A stretch of DNA of 33,819 nt from Verrucomicrobiota bacterium (GTDB taxonomy: Bacteria > Verrucomicrobiota > Verrucomicrobiia > Verrucomicrobiales > Verrucomicrobiaceae), in contig JAPLUN010000660.1 of the NCBI GenBank assembly GCA_026397715.1, forward strand, positions 1-33,819, written 5' to 3'. The notes under the pieces are model-generated. The model was not told where the DNA came from and made no database searches. It saw only the letters and a list, made by a program, of their open reading frames with translations. The position numbers were made by a program, and so were the translations under genes. Positions 1-8,096 of the stretch are shown piece after piece. Numbering within the stretch: the stretch's first letter is position 1; every line of letters starts with the position of its first letter.

Positions 1-875
1 GCCACCACCTGCCCGGCCGGCTCGGCGAGCAGCTCCAAGGTGGAGGCCGGGATCCGGTAGCGCTCCGCGTGCATCGGGTGGTCCTCGACGCGCTCGGCGG
101 TGATCGGGCGGAAGGTGCCCAGCCCCACCACCAGCTCCACCGGACAGTGGTCACTGCCCATCACGTCATCACGGATCGTGCATGACTTCAGCGCGGGTTT
201 CAGCTTCTCCGAGGCGAGCCAGTAATCCAGACGCCACCCGATGTTCTTCGCACGGGCATCGGGCGTGCGCTGGGTCCACCAGGTGTAGCGGCCGGGGTTG
301 GGATCGAACTGACGGAAGACATCGAGGAAGCCGGCGTCGAGGTGCTTGGTGAAGCTGGCGCGTTCGTCATCACTGAAACCGGGGTTCATGCGGTTGGATT
401 TCGGATTCGCGAGATCGATCTCCTGATGCGCGCAGTTGAGGTCGCCGCAGGCGATGACGGGCTTTGTTTTCTCCAGCTTCTTCAAGTGTGCGCGATAGGC
501 GTCATCCCAGGAGAGGCGGTAGCTGAGGCGTGCGAGTTCGGCCTGTGAGTTCGGCGTGTACACATTCACGAGGAAGAAATCCGGAAACTCGACGGTGATC
601 AACCGGCCCTCGCGATCATGTTCGTCGATGCCGAAGCCCAGTGTGTTCGTCTTGAAGGGCACGCGGCTGAGGATGAGCGTGCCGGAATAGCCTTTCTTCA
701 CCGCGCTGTTCCAAACGGCTTGGTAGCCGCTGAACCAATCGAGATCCACCTGCTCCTGCTGCGCTTTGGTTTCCTGCAGGCAGATGACATCCGCATCGCC
801 TTCGAGCATGTATTCGCGGAGGCCTTTGCCGAGTGAGGCACGGATGCCGTTGACGTTCCAGGAGGTGAGTTTCAT
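1..875 (-). CDS. xth: Exodeoxyribonuclease III (partial, 3' end beyond the window)
   Basis: Exonuclease III / AP endonuclease of the endonuclease-exonuclease-phosphatase fold. It cuts DNA 5' of abasic sites and degrades 3' ends during base excision repair in the cytoplasm. The start is the ATG at 875, giving MKLTSWNVNGIRA. Family motifs follow in order: the metal-binding Glu in LQETK, GDLNCAH (catalytic D and N), RLDYWLAS, and SDHCPVEL at residues 241-248, which normally lies within a few residues of the C-terminus. Here the frame stays open for at least 43 more codons and leaves the window without a stop. The tail starts with LGTFRPITAE, has no family match I recognise, and its DNA (1-120) is about 75% GC by hand count against about 63% for the next 60 bases. 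It is divergent from the methyltransferase gene, with a 91-bp gap. The enzyme call is firm; the tail may be an extension, a fusion or a chimeric join. Confidence 0.93.
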   Translation of the reverse strand, partial: MKLTSWNVNGIRASLGKGLREYMLEGDADVICLQETKAQQEQVDLDWFSGYQAVWNSAVKKGYSGTLILSRVPFKTNTLGFGIDEHDREGRLITVEFPDFFLVNVYTPNSQAELARLSYRLSWDDAYRAHLKKLEKTKPVIACGDLNCAHQEIDLANPKSNRMNPGFSDDERASFTKHLDAGFLDVFRQFDPNPGRYTWWTQRTPDARAKNIGWRLDYWLASEKLKPALKSCTIRDDVMGSDHCPVELVVGLGTFRPITAERVEDHPMHAERYRIPASTLELLAEPAGQVV

Positions 876-966
876 GTGATGGCGGATTGAAGCCGGGAAC
901 GGTGCGCAGGAAAGGAAGGAATCAGAGAAGGTTGCGAATCGCGGGGTCCGTGGCTTTGACTGCTGC

Positions 967-1602
967 ATGAGTTTTGATCTGCTGGCCCCGCATTACCGCT
1001 GGATGGAGGCGCTGTGTGCCGCCGGGCAGTTGCAGCGCTGCCGTACGGCGTTGCTGGGGGCGATTCCAGCGCCGCAGCAGGTGCTGGTCTATGGCGAGGG
1101 CAACGGGCGCTTTCTCGTTGAGTTGCTCCGTCGCTTTCCGGATGCGCGTGTGACTGTGGTGGAGGCCAGTGTGGTGATGATCAATCTCGCACGTGCGCGG
1201 CTACAGCGTTCAGGACTGGAATGTGCGAAGGTGGAGTTCATCCATGCGGATGCGCTGACGTGGAAGCCCCCCACGGCGGTATTTGATCTCCTTGTGACCT
1301 GCTTTTTTCTCGACTGCTTTCGTGTGGACCAACTGCAACACCTCGTGCCCACCATTGCCAGTGCCGCCACAGCTAATGCGCATTGGCTGCACGCAGATTT
1401 TCAAATCGCGCCCGCAGGCCTGAGGCGTGTGTGCAGCCGCGTGATCGTGGGGGTTTTGTATGCGTTTTTTCGCTGCGTGACGCGACTACCGGCCCATGAA
1501 CTGGTCAATGTGGCGCCCTATTTAAGTGCTGCCGGATTCACGCGGTGGCAGCGGCGTGAGTTCGTTTTAGGTTTGCTGTTTTGCGACTGCTGGAGGCGTT
1601 GA
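967..1602 (+). CDS. Class I SAM-dependent methyltransferase (small, substrate unknown)
   Basis: A 211-residue protein with a Rossmann-type methyltransferase core. Residues 40-49 (VYGEGNGRFL) are motif I, the SAM-binding glycine loop, and VTVVEAS about 20 residues later is the acidic motif II. FIHADAL and the strand LLVTCFFLDCF match motifs III and IV. The N-terminal MSFDLLAPHYRWME resembles many small methyltransferases that begin 'FDxLAPxYxWME'. There is no signal peptide, so it is expected to be cytoplasmic. The substrate cannot be told from the sequence. The ATG at 967 is the only start that keeps the N-terminal helix. The gene is divergent from exonuclease III and 35-101 bp upstream of the barrel-protein gene, depending on that gene's start. 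Confidence 0.8.
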   Translation: MSFDLLAPHYRWMEALCAAGQLQRCRTALLGAIPAPQQVLVYGEGNGRFLVELLRRFPDARVTVVEASVVMINLARARLQRSGLECAKVEFIHADALTWKPPTAVFDLLVTCFFLDCFRVDQLQHLVPTIASAATANAHWLHADFQIAPAGLRRVCSRVIVGVLYAFFRCVTRLPAHELVNVAPYLSAAGFTRWQRREFVLGLLFCDCWRR

Positions 1603-1611
1603 GAGATTGCG

Positions 1612-1632
1612 TCTCATAATCTTCTCATAATC
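1612..1632 (+). promoter_or_regulatory. Two 11-bp-spaced direct repeats (possible operator, weakly Pho-box-like)
   Basis: The 10-mer TCTCATAATC occurs at 1612-1621 and again at 1623-1632, an exact repeat with one-helical-turn spacing, directly upstream of the outer-membrane protein gene. Tandem 11-bp repeats containing TCATA are the layout of PhoB binding sites (consensus half CTGTCAT), but the CTG part of each half is not conserved. It could be a site for a different dimeric regulator. The repeat is seen directly; its function is inference. Confidence 0.3.
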
Positions 1633-1703
1633 ATCGCATGACTTGCTCACTGGATGCCAATCCACGCGGATCAAAGCAAACGTATTCATGCTTTATATGT
1701 GGC

Positions 1704-2618
1704 ATGGACCCTAAACCACACTCCCAAAATCGGTGGTTGCTTGCGCTGAGCCTCAGCGTCGTAGCAACCGTGTCATTTTCAACCGCCACCGCGGGCACGC
1801 CCGTGGCTGCGAAGAACCCCGCACCCGATCCGTTTGACTGGAAGGTGAACACCATCTCCCCGGTCACGAATCCGATGTACTTCGAAGATCCGGTGATCCG
1901 CTCCGAAATCCGCCCGATTTTCATTTATCACAACTTCGACAACCAGTTCGTCACGGGTCGCGGCAGTGCACGGGTGGGAGCCATCCAGTTCCGTTATGCG
2001 ATCACGGATCGCCTCGCCTTCATCGCGACGCAGGACGGTTATCTGAACATCAATGGCACCGGAGTGAAGGGCAGCGGCTGGATGGATCTGGCCGCCGGCT
2101 TCAAGTACGCGCTGATCAATGACGTGCAGAATCAGTTCATCCTCACCCCGGGCTTCACGTTCCAGCTCCCGACCGGTGACAACAAGGTGTTCAATGGTCG
2201 TGGTTCAGGCCAGTTCAATCCCTTCATCTCCTTTGCGAAGGGCTACGGCGATCTGCACATCACAGGCAATGTCGGCGCACTCATCCCGATGCTGCGTGCC
2301 GAGCAGAACACCATGGCTCATTACAGCCTGATGGTGGACTACTACGTCAGCAAATGGTTCATTCCCTTCGCCACCGCGAACTTCTGGACCACGCTCAACA
2401 ACGCCTCCAACATCCCCGGCCTGCGCAGCAACGGCTATGATGTGATCAACTTCGGCGCAGGCAATGCCCGCGGTGCCACTCAGGGCATGCTGGGCCTTGG
2501 TTTCCGCTCACGCATTCAGCCGAATGTCGATATCGGTTTTGCCTATGAAATGGCGGTGGTGAAGCCCTACGGCCTGGCCAACACCCGCTTCACCATGGAC
2601 ATGAGCATCCGCTTCTAA
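1704..2618 (+). CDS. Outer-membrane beta-barrel protein (transporter-like)
   Basis: A secreted protein of about 304 residues. The ATG at 1704 (MDPKPHSQNRW) is preferred because it puts a signal peptide near the N-terminus: a hydrophobic run LLALSLSVVATVSF, then a small-residue cleavage region around TATAG. The frame is open back to an ATG at 1638 that would add 22 less plausible residues. The mature part alternates hydrophobic and polar residues in short strands, with many Gly, Asn and aromatic residues, and ends MSIRF. A terminal Phe is the usual C-terminal signature of barrels inserted by the BAM complex. It resembles the 'Phenol_MetA_deg'/putative transporter class of barrels, but no specific substrate can be assigned. 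A perfect hairpin terminator follows at 2660. Confidence 0.65.
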   Translation: MDPKPHSQNRWLLALSLSVVATVSFSTATAGTPVAAKNPAPDPFDWKVNTISPVTNPMYFEDPVIRSEIRPIFIYHNFDNQFVTGRGSARVGAIQFRYAITDRLAFIATQDGYLNINGTGVKGSGWMDLAAGFKYALINDVQNQFILTPGFTFQLPTGDNKVFNGRGSGQFNPFISFAKGYGDLHITGNVGALIPMLRAEQNTMAHYSLMVDYYVSKWFIPFATANFWTTLNNASNIPGLRSNGYDVINFGAGNARGATQGMLGLGFRSRIQPNVDIGFAYEMAVVKPYGLANTRFTMDMSIRF

Positions 2619-2659
2619 GTTCGAGTTTTTGTCAGGTTGAGTCAGAAGTTAAGTTGGTT

Positions 2660-2696
2660 ACGCACGGGGACGAAAGTCCCCGTGCGTTTCTGTTTT
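2660..2696 (+). terminator. Rho-independent terminator
   Basis: A perfect 12-bp stem, ACGCACGGGGAC at 2660-2671 and its complement at 2676-2687, closes a GAAA tetraloop. The T-rich tail TTCTGTTTT follows. It sits 41 bp after the stop of the barrel-protein gene and before the next gene, so it should end that transcript. Confidence 0.85.
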
Positions 2697-2781
2697 GAAC
2701 CTGTTGTTTTGCGATTTGCGGTGCAGGGCAAAATGATCTAAGTTGAAAGGAAGGGTCGCCTTTATGATCCCCCCGACAACC

Positions 2782-3779
2782 ATGACACGCCACACTCTTT
2801 CCCATGCCGCCGGCTCACTTGCGCTGCTTCTCGCTCTCAATTCATGTGGCAAGCAAGAGCAGTCCGCAATTCCTGTGGCAAGCAAGAGCAGTCCGCCGCC
2901 ACGCCGACGCCTGCGCCGGCACCTGTGGCAGCCAAGCCCGCCGCACCGGCTCCTGTTCCCGCTCCAGCCCCGGCGCCCGTCAAACCCGCAGATCCGGTGT
3001 TTGCCGCCACACCCGTGGATCTGAACGGCTTCGGCAGTGATGAGCCCGTTCTGCGCGTCAATGAACCGACCCGGGGTGTGATCGTCATCGAGCCCAAGGA
3101 CATCAAGCACACCTCCCAGCAGCATTGGGATCAGTACGACTGCACCAGTTTCAACGCCAAGCGCTGGGGCCGCTACGAGGTGCGCTTGACCTACACGCTC
3201 AGAAATGCCACGCTGGGCACGCAGTTCCGCTTCGCCCAGCAGCCGCTGAAAAAGACGCTCATGGCCACCAGCCAGCCCAAGAAGGTCGTTTATGGGACGG
3301 TGTATGTGGAAAAGTCCACCATGTATCCCTTTTCCCTCTATGCCGCCGCCACCGGCAATGAGCCAGGATTTGAAATTCATGAAGTGGCCTTTGTGCCTGC
3401 GCCTGAAGGCCCCGCGCCGGTGCAGGCTGCGGATGGCAGCATCGTGCTCGAAGCCAGCAGCGCCACCACGTGGTCTGAAAACATGCGCTTTGAACCGAAG
3501 TCCGAGAAAAACTGCCTCGGCTTCTGGACGAGCGAGGACGACTTCGCCGAGTGGGATTTCGAAGTGACCAAACCGGGCCGCTACAAAGTGACCGTGGTGC
3601 ACGGCTGCGGCACCGGCAATGAAGGCAGCGAAGTTGGCTTCCAGAAGTGGTCTGAAGAGCAGGTGGGTGAAGTGGAGATCAAAAAGGCTGGCAAGATGCG
3701 CCTGGTGATTGATCCGGTGTCGAAAGCCAAGAGCGCGGTGCTGGACGTGAACAAGGTCGTGCTCAAGCCGGTGAGCTGA
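2782..3779 (+). pseudogene. Secreted lipoprotein with C-terminal CBM-like domain, frameshifted by a 29-bp tandem duplication
   Basis: The ATG at 2782 begins a clear lipoprotein signal peptide, MTRHTLSHAAGSLALLLALNSC, with its lipobox Cys at residue 22. The mature protein (Pro/Ala-rich linker, then about 270 residues) is in another frame. A 29-bp tandem duplication at 2838-2895 causes this: removing one copy joins NSCGKQEQSA directly to ATPTPAPAPV and gives one open frame of about 322 residues. The mature region has two beta-rich parts. The C-terminal one (WDFEVTKPGRYKVTVVHGCG) resembles the jelly-roll carbohydrate-binding domains seen in secreted PVC enzymes. The long body frame can start only at an ATG at 2844, created by the single mismatch between the copies, and lacks any export signal. 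The body shows no other damage, so the break is recent, reversible, or a sequence error. The DUF1801 gene begins 11 bp after the stop. Confidence 0.75.
2838..2895 (+). repeat. 29-bp tandem direct duplication
   Basis: Copy 1 is 2838-2866 and copy 2 is 2867-2895, with one mismatch (A at 2844, C at 2873). The unit is not a multiple of three, so it shifts the frame of the surrounding lipoprotein gene. Each copy encodes NSCGKQEQS in its own frame, and the mismatch is silent (TCA versus TCC, both Ser). Confidence 0.95.
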
Positions 3780-3790
3780 GTTCTGCATGC

Positions 3791-4402
3791 ATGGACTGCG
3801 CACGCACCTCCACCCGTGATCCCGAAACCTGGCTCGATCTCGCGCCGGAGTTTTCGCAGGCCATGGCGCGGCAGGTGCGCGGGTGGATTCAGCGCTGGGA
3901 GCCGGACTTGACGGAGTCCATCAAATGGAACGTGCTGTGTTTTAGTGGGAGGAAAAACATCTGCGGACTCAGTGCGTGCAAGAAGCACCTCGGCATCACT
4001 TTCTTTCGCGGCACGGAACTGCGTGAGATCACGAATTTGTTTGAAGGCGGCGAGGCCAACACAAACATCCAGACGATTCGGGTCACCCAGTTGGAGAAAC
4101 TGAATGCGAAGGCCTTTCAGCGACTGCTGCACGCCGCTGTGGCGCTGGATGCCGATGAATCCGCCAAGCCACCAACGCCCAAACAACGCGCCGAATGGCC
4201 GATGCCTGCGGCGCTCGCCAAGGGGCTGAAGCAACACCCGGCTGCGGCTGCGGGATTCAAGGCCATGAGCATTTCCTGCCAGCGCGAATACAAGGTGTGG
4301 ATCAGCACCGCGAAGCAGGAAGCAACCCTCCAGCGCCGTCTGGGCGAAACACTCCGCGCCCTCGCCTCGGGCAAAAAGTGGGCGCAGCGCAAAGAGGCCT
4401 GA
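3791..4402 (+). CDS. DUF1801 / YdeI-like protein
   Basis: A 203-residue cytoplasmic protein with two recognisable parts. Residues about 20-125 match the DUF1801 fold: a helix with ITESIKW-type sequence (here LTESIKWNVLCF), then strands around KKHLGITFFRGTEL. Residues about 140-200 match the helical tail of the YdeI/OmpD-associated family: AALAKGLKQHPAAAAGFKAM, then REYKVWISTAKQEATLQRRL. Family members are linked loosely to iron chaperoning or to bacteriocin and stress resistance, and no reaction is known. It starts at an ATG 11 bp after the broken lipoprotein gene, so it probably shares its transcript. Its stop lies 3 bp from the stop of the convergent FAD oxidoreductase gene. Confidence 0.8.
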   Translation: MDCARTSTRDPETWLDLAPEFSQAMARQVRGWIQRWEPDLTESIKWNVLCFSGRKNICGLSACKKHLGITFFRGTELREITNLFEGGEANTNIQTIRVTQLEKLNAKAFQRLLHAAVALDADESAKPPTPKQRAEWPMPAALAKGLKQHPAAAAGFKAMSISCQREYKVWISTAKQEATLQRRLGETLRALASGKKWAQRKEA

Positions 4403-4405
4403 AGG

Positions 4406-6685
4406 TTAAGGCAGGTACTCCAGCCGATCCGGCACAGCGTTGTTGTTGCTGTCAAAGGGTAGCGGATCATCGAGATCTTTGCGTGCGTCCTCATCGTGAT
4501 CGTTGTCAGGTTGCAGCCAGGCATCGTCGTCATTGAGCCATTCGCCCTGCTGGCGCAGCGCGTGCCAGAGCTGCACCGCTGCATCGGCGCGTGTGAGCGG
4601 ACGCTGCGCAACGTCTTTGCTGAAGAGACCGGGATCCACGGGCAGCTGCAAAGCGGTGGCCCAGCGATAGAGCGTGGACCAATCGGCCTTCTGGTCGGGG
4701 TTGAAGGTTGTGTCTTTTGTCACGATGCCCCAGCTGCAAAGTGACTCGATGGCCGCACGATCCGCATCGTCCCGGCCGACATCGGTGAAGCGCGGCGTTG
4801 CAGCGACTTTCCACTCCGGTGCACTCGCTCTGGCGCGGATGACCCGGGCCAGTACGCGGGCGAGCTCGCGGCGCGTCATGGGGTGCTCCGCATTGAAGAA
4901 GACGCTGCCCGCTTCCGCTGGCCAGATGCTGCGCACCGCCAGCATGTTGGCGGCTTCAAAATGTGAGGCGTCGGTGGGCAGATCCTGCCAGGGCCAGAGC
5001 AGCACGCCGGGACCGCCGGTGCCGCGCACGAGGCGAAGCTGAATCTCACGCCAGTTTTTCTGTGAGGCTGCTGCCTCACGGGGCTGGACACCATCGCGCA
5101 GGCAAAGCCATGCCAGTGTGGCGCTGGCCTGACCGACGTGCATCATCTGGCCGTGCAGGCGCAGCGCACTCTGCACCACGCTGCTGACGCCGATGTTCTT
5201 GGAGCAGCCGAGCAGTCCGTTCATCTGCACCGGCACGAGGCCGCGCAGCGGAAACATCGCGCGATCAGTGTCCGTGTGCCAGCCGCGTGAAGGTGTCTGC
5301 ACGTACAGCCATGGCCCGTTGCGATCTTCGCTGAGGAAACGTCGGCGGGTAGGATGGAAGTCGATGTTGAACTGAAAGCCGAAGAGGCCATCGGGTACCA
5401 TTATCTTTGCCCACTTGGGCTCGCGTGTTTCAGCGCGGATGTCCTGCTCACGCAGCATGTAGAGTGCTTCGAGGCGCAGGCCTTCACGCACGTAGGGCTT
5501 CGGCGGCAGCAGGTCCGATGTGCCGAACTCGGTGGTGAGTTTCATGTTGCGGAACGTCTGGGCGAAATCTCCCACTCGATCATGCACCGCCGTTTGCAGG
5601 TGGTAGAGCAAGCCCAGTGTGTGCTGCTTGGCGTCATCGAAAATGATCTGCCGCTGCGCAGGCGAGAGATCGACGATGTTTTTCTTCGATGCGCCTACTT
5701 CGGTTTTTTCCAGTGCATCCACCACGCGCTGCGGAAGCTGACAGAGTGGATAATCCTGCACGGGCCAGTTCAAAAACGTCGCCTCGGTGCCGGTGGCGAA
5801 ACCATTGTGCCAGCGGTCCACCAGGCGCCGGTGCGTGTAAACACTCCAGCCTGACTGGCTGTAGGGGCCTGTGCTCATGTCGCTGTCCACCCATGGCGGT
5901 GTTTTATCGAGCTGCGCAAAGGAGCGTGCGTCGTAGCTCGCGGGTTTGGGGATAGTGCTGTTTTTTCCCGCTTCGCGCAGCACGACGCACCAGGAGAGCG
6001 GATTCATCTCCTGCTGGCCTGCGTCATCAAAAGCGGCTGGGGCACTGGCTTCGCCAAAGCGGGATTTTAGATCCGGGCCTGCGCCGTATTTGGCACCGCT
6101 GAGGCGGATGACATCGCCCCAGTCGGAGGAGTCGAGGGTGAGTCGGGCTTGGACTGTGAGTGTGCCAGACGGGCTAAAGCCCGCACGACGAACGAAGAGG
6201 CAGCCGGTGACTTGGTTCTTTTCGACGGTCACCTTGTGCGGCTGCCAGCCGCGCTCGATGCGCAGCACTCCGGCATCGACGTAGGGTTTCACGAGTTCTT
6301 CGAAAATTTTGGCCGCCGCTGCGGGCTCGATGGTTTCGGTGCCGCAGTAGGAATTGCCGGGAGATGGGATGCCATAGGTCTGTGAGTTGTGCGCGCGGAT
6401 GCGGTTGATGACTTCGCTGTAGATGCCGCTGCGTGGGAAGTTCACGCGACGGCTATTCACACCGGTCCACTCATCCGGACATCCCACGCCTTCTGCACTG
6501 AACTGTCCGCCGAGCCAGTCGATGTCATTGACGAGGACGATCTTTTTTACTCCGAGACGTGCGGCCTGCACTGCTGCTGCGCAGGCGGATTCATTGCCGC
6601 CGACGATGAGGAGATCGGCGTCGATGACTTCTGCAGATGCAGGCATGATGAAGCCTGCGAACAAGAGCAAGATGATTCGCTTCAT
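4406..6685 (-). CDS. Secreted FAD-dependent oxidoreductase with SLH-like repeats and Asp-rich tail
   Basis: A 759-residue protein with signal peptide MKRIILLLFAGFIMPASA. Residues 24-55 form a dinucleotide-binding fold: DLLIVGGNESACAAAVQAA has the glycine-rich FAD loop, and VLVND ends strand 2. WLGGQFSAEGVGCPDEW follows, typical of the FAD_oxidored (PF12831-like) family common in PVC and Bacteroidota, sometimes annotated 'xanthan lyase'. The core runs to about residue 590. Residues about 600-713 look like S-layer-homology repeats: MTRRELARVLARVI, FTDVGRDDADRAAIESLCSWGIV, LTRADAAVQLWHAL. The last 35 residues are Asp/Asn-rich (DNDHDEDARKDL, PFDSNNNAVPDRLEYL), like calcium-binding thrombospondin-3 or dockerin loops. 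The likely role is an extracytoplasmic oxidoreductase attached to the envelope. The substrate is unknown. It lies 42 bp downstream of tyrS. Confidence 0.82.
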   Translation of the reverse strand: MKRIILLLFAGFIMPASAEVIDADLLIVGGNESACAAAVQAARLGVKKIVLVNDIDWLGGQFSAEGVGCPDEWTGVNSRRVNFPRSGIYSEVINRIRAHNSQTYGIPSPGNSYCGTETIEPAAAAKIFEELVKPYVDAGVLRIERGWQPHKVTVEKNQVTGCLFVRRAGFSPSGTLTVQARLTLDSSDWGDVIRLSGAKYGAGPDLKSRFGEASAPAAFDDAGQQEMNPLSWCVVLREAGKNSTIPKPASYDARSFAQLDKTPPWVDSDMSTGPYSQSGWSVYTHRRLVDRWHNGFATGTEATFLNWPVQDYPLCQLPQRVVDALEKTEVGASKKNIVDLSPAQRQIIFDDAKQHTLGLLYHLQTAVHDRVGDFAQTFRNMKLTTEFGTSDLLPPKPYVREGLRLEALYMLREQDIRAETREPKWAKIMVPDGLFGFQFNIDFHPTRRRFLSEDRNGPWLYVQTPSRGWHTDTDRAMFPLRGLVPVQMNGLLGCSKNIGVSSVVQSALRLHGQMMHVGQASATLAWLCLRDGVQPREAAASQKNWREIQLRLVRGTGGPGVLLWPWQDLPTDASHFEAANMLAVRSIWPAEAGSVFFNAEHPMTRRELARVLARVIRARASAPEWKVAATPRFTDVGRDDADRAAIESLCSWGIVTKDTTFNPDQKADWSTLYRWATALQLPVDPGLFSKDVAQRPLTRADAAVQLWHALRQQGEWLNDDDAWLQPDNDHDEDARKDLDDPLPFDSNNNAVPDRLEYLP

Positions 6686-6727
6686 AGAAGTAGAGATGGC
6701 ATGTCGCGAGCGACTGCTTTGCTAAAC

Positions 6728-7993
6728 TCACACCCCCGCCACACGCACGGTAGCATAGCTCTTTTTGCCTTTGCGGAGGATGCAGAGGCGGCCGCCGAGG
6801 AAGTTTTCGGCGGTGAGCACGGGCACTTCTCCGGCTGGTACTTGGGCGTTGTTGATGTAGAAGCCGCCGCCTTTCATGAGGCGACCGGCGTCGCCTTTGG
6901 AGGTGGCGAGGCCGAGGGTGACGAGGAGGTCGGCGATCTGTGGGATGTTGGCGAGTTCGACTTCGGTGCTCGGTGCAGAAGCGGTGGCTTCGATGAGGGT
7001 GCTGACATCGGCAGTGGCGAGATCGGCACCGCCAAAGAGGGCCTGGGAGGCGAGGATGACTTTTTGCAGCTCCTCCTCACCGTGCACCATGCGGGTGACT
7101 TCGGCGGCGAGGCGCTTGTGGCCGCTGCGCTGTCCGGGATTCGCATTGTGCTCGGCCTCGATGGCTTCGATCTCTTCGTGTGAGAGCAGCGTGAACTGGC
7201 GCAGAAAGCGCGGTACGTCCGGGTCTTCGGAGTTCACCCAGAACTGGTAGAAGGCATACGGGCTGGTCTTGGTGGCATCCATCCAGATGGCACCGGCTTC
7301 GGATTTGCCGAACTTTTTGCCGGAGCTCGTGGTGATGAGGGGGAAGGTGACCACGTAGGTCTGCTGGCCGCGCATTTTGCGCACGAGGTCGATGCCGGCG
7401 GTCATGTTGCCCCACTGGTCGCTGCCGCCGATCTGCACCGTGCAGCCGTGGCGCTCATTGAGCACCACGAAGTCGTAGGACTGCAGGATCATGTAGGTGA
7501 ACTCGGTGAACGAGATGCCGCTTTCGAGTCGGGCGCTGACGGATTCCTTCGCCAGCATCCATGCGATGGTGAAATTTTTGCCAATGTCGCGCAGCAGCTC
7601 CACGGCGCTGAGCTTGCAGATCCACGAGGCGTTGTCTTCGATGATGGTCTGTTCAGGGACGAGGATGCTGCGGATCTGCACCTCGATGCGCTTCACAAAT
7701 TCAGCGACGGTCTCCGGCGTGTTGAGCGTGCGCTCGTTCGCCTTGCCGCTGGGGTCACCGATCAAGCCAGTGCCGCCACCGACGATAGCGATGGCCTTGT
7801 GCCCGTGCTCCTGCACACGCCGCAGCGCCATGAGCGGGAGCAGGTTGCCGATGTGCAGGCTGTCCGCGGTGGGGTCAAAACCGCAATAGAAGGTCTGCTG
7901 CGTCTTGAGGGCTTCCTTGAGGGCTTCGAGGTCGCTGCACTGCTTGAGCAGGCCGCGCCATTCGAGATCGGCGATCAGGTCGGTCGTGGGCAT
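6728..7993 (-). CDS. tyrS: Tyrosyl-tRNA synthetase
   Basis: Class I aminoacyl-tRNA synthetase that charges tRNA-Tyr with tyrosine in the cytoplasm. The 421 residues match the usual bacterial TyrS length. HIGN at 47-50 is the HIGH motif, QSYD at 171-174 and GGSDQWGN at 189-196 line the tyrosine pocket, and KFGKS at 227-231 is the KMSKS-type ATP loop. The KFGKS form is characteristic of bacterial TyrS. Residues about 350-421 are an S4-type RNA-binding domain (GRLMKGGGFYINNAQV). The start is the ATG at 7993. The roughly 100 bp upstream show no T-box leader. The FAD oxidoreductase follows 42 bp downstream on the same strand. Confidence 0.97.
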   Translation of the reverse strand: MPTTDLIADLEWRGLLKQCSDLEALKEALKTQQTFYCGFDPTADSLHIGNLLPLMALRRVQEHGHKAIAIVGGGTGLIGDPSGKANERTLNTPETVAEFVKRIEVQIRSILVPEQTIIEDNASWICKLSAVELLRDIGKNFTIAWMLAKESVSARLESGISFTEFTYMILQSYDFVVLNERHGCTVQIGGSDQWGNMTAGIDLVRKMRGQQTYVVTFPLITTSSGKKFGKSEAGAIWMDATKTSPYAFYQFWVNSEDPDVPRFLRQFTLLSHEEIEAIEAEHNANPGQRSGHKRLAAEVTRMVHGEEELQKVILASQALFGGADLATADVSTLIEATASAPSTEVELANIPQIADLLVTLGLATSKGDAGRLMKGGGFYINNAQVPAGEVPVLTAENFLGGRLCILRKGKKSYATVRVAGV

Positions 7994-8096
7994 GGAAAGA
8001 GAAGGATGAAGAATGAATTATGAAGGATGAAATGACGGAATGGCAGTGATCTGCCCAAACGGCGTCATTGATCCAGAGGATGGCGCGGGGACACCT

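Noticed and set aside
2658..3803. Long open frame (381 codons) on the minus strand opposite the broken lipoprotein gene
   Set aside because: Low-complexity Arg/Gly/His-rich translation of a GC-rich antisense strand. The plus-strand frame has domain-like sequence.
7994..8096. Possible T-box or other leader upstream of tyrS
   Set aside because: Only about 100 bp, with no specifier hairpin or T-box consensus. It contains only a GAAGGATGAA repeat (8001-8010 and 8022-8031) typical of purine-rich spacers.
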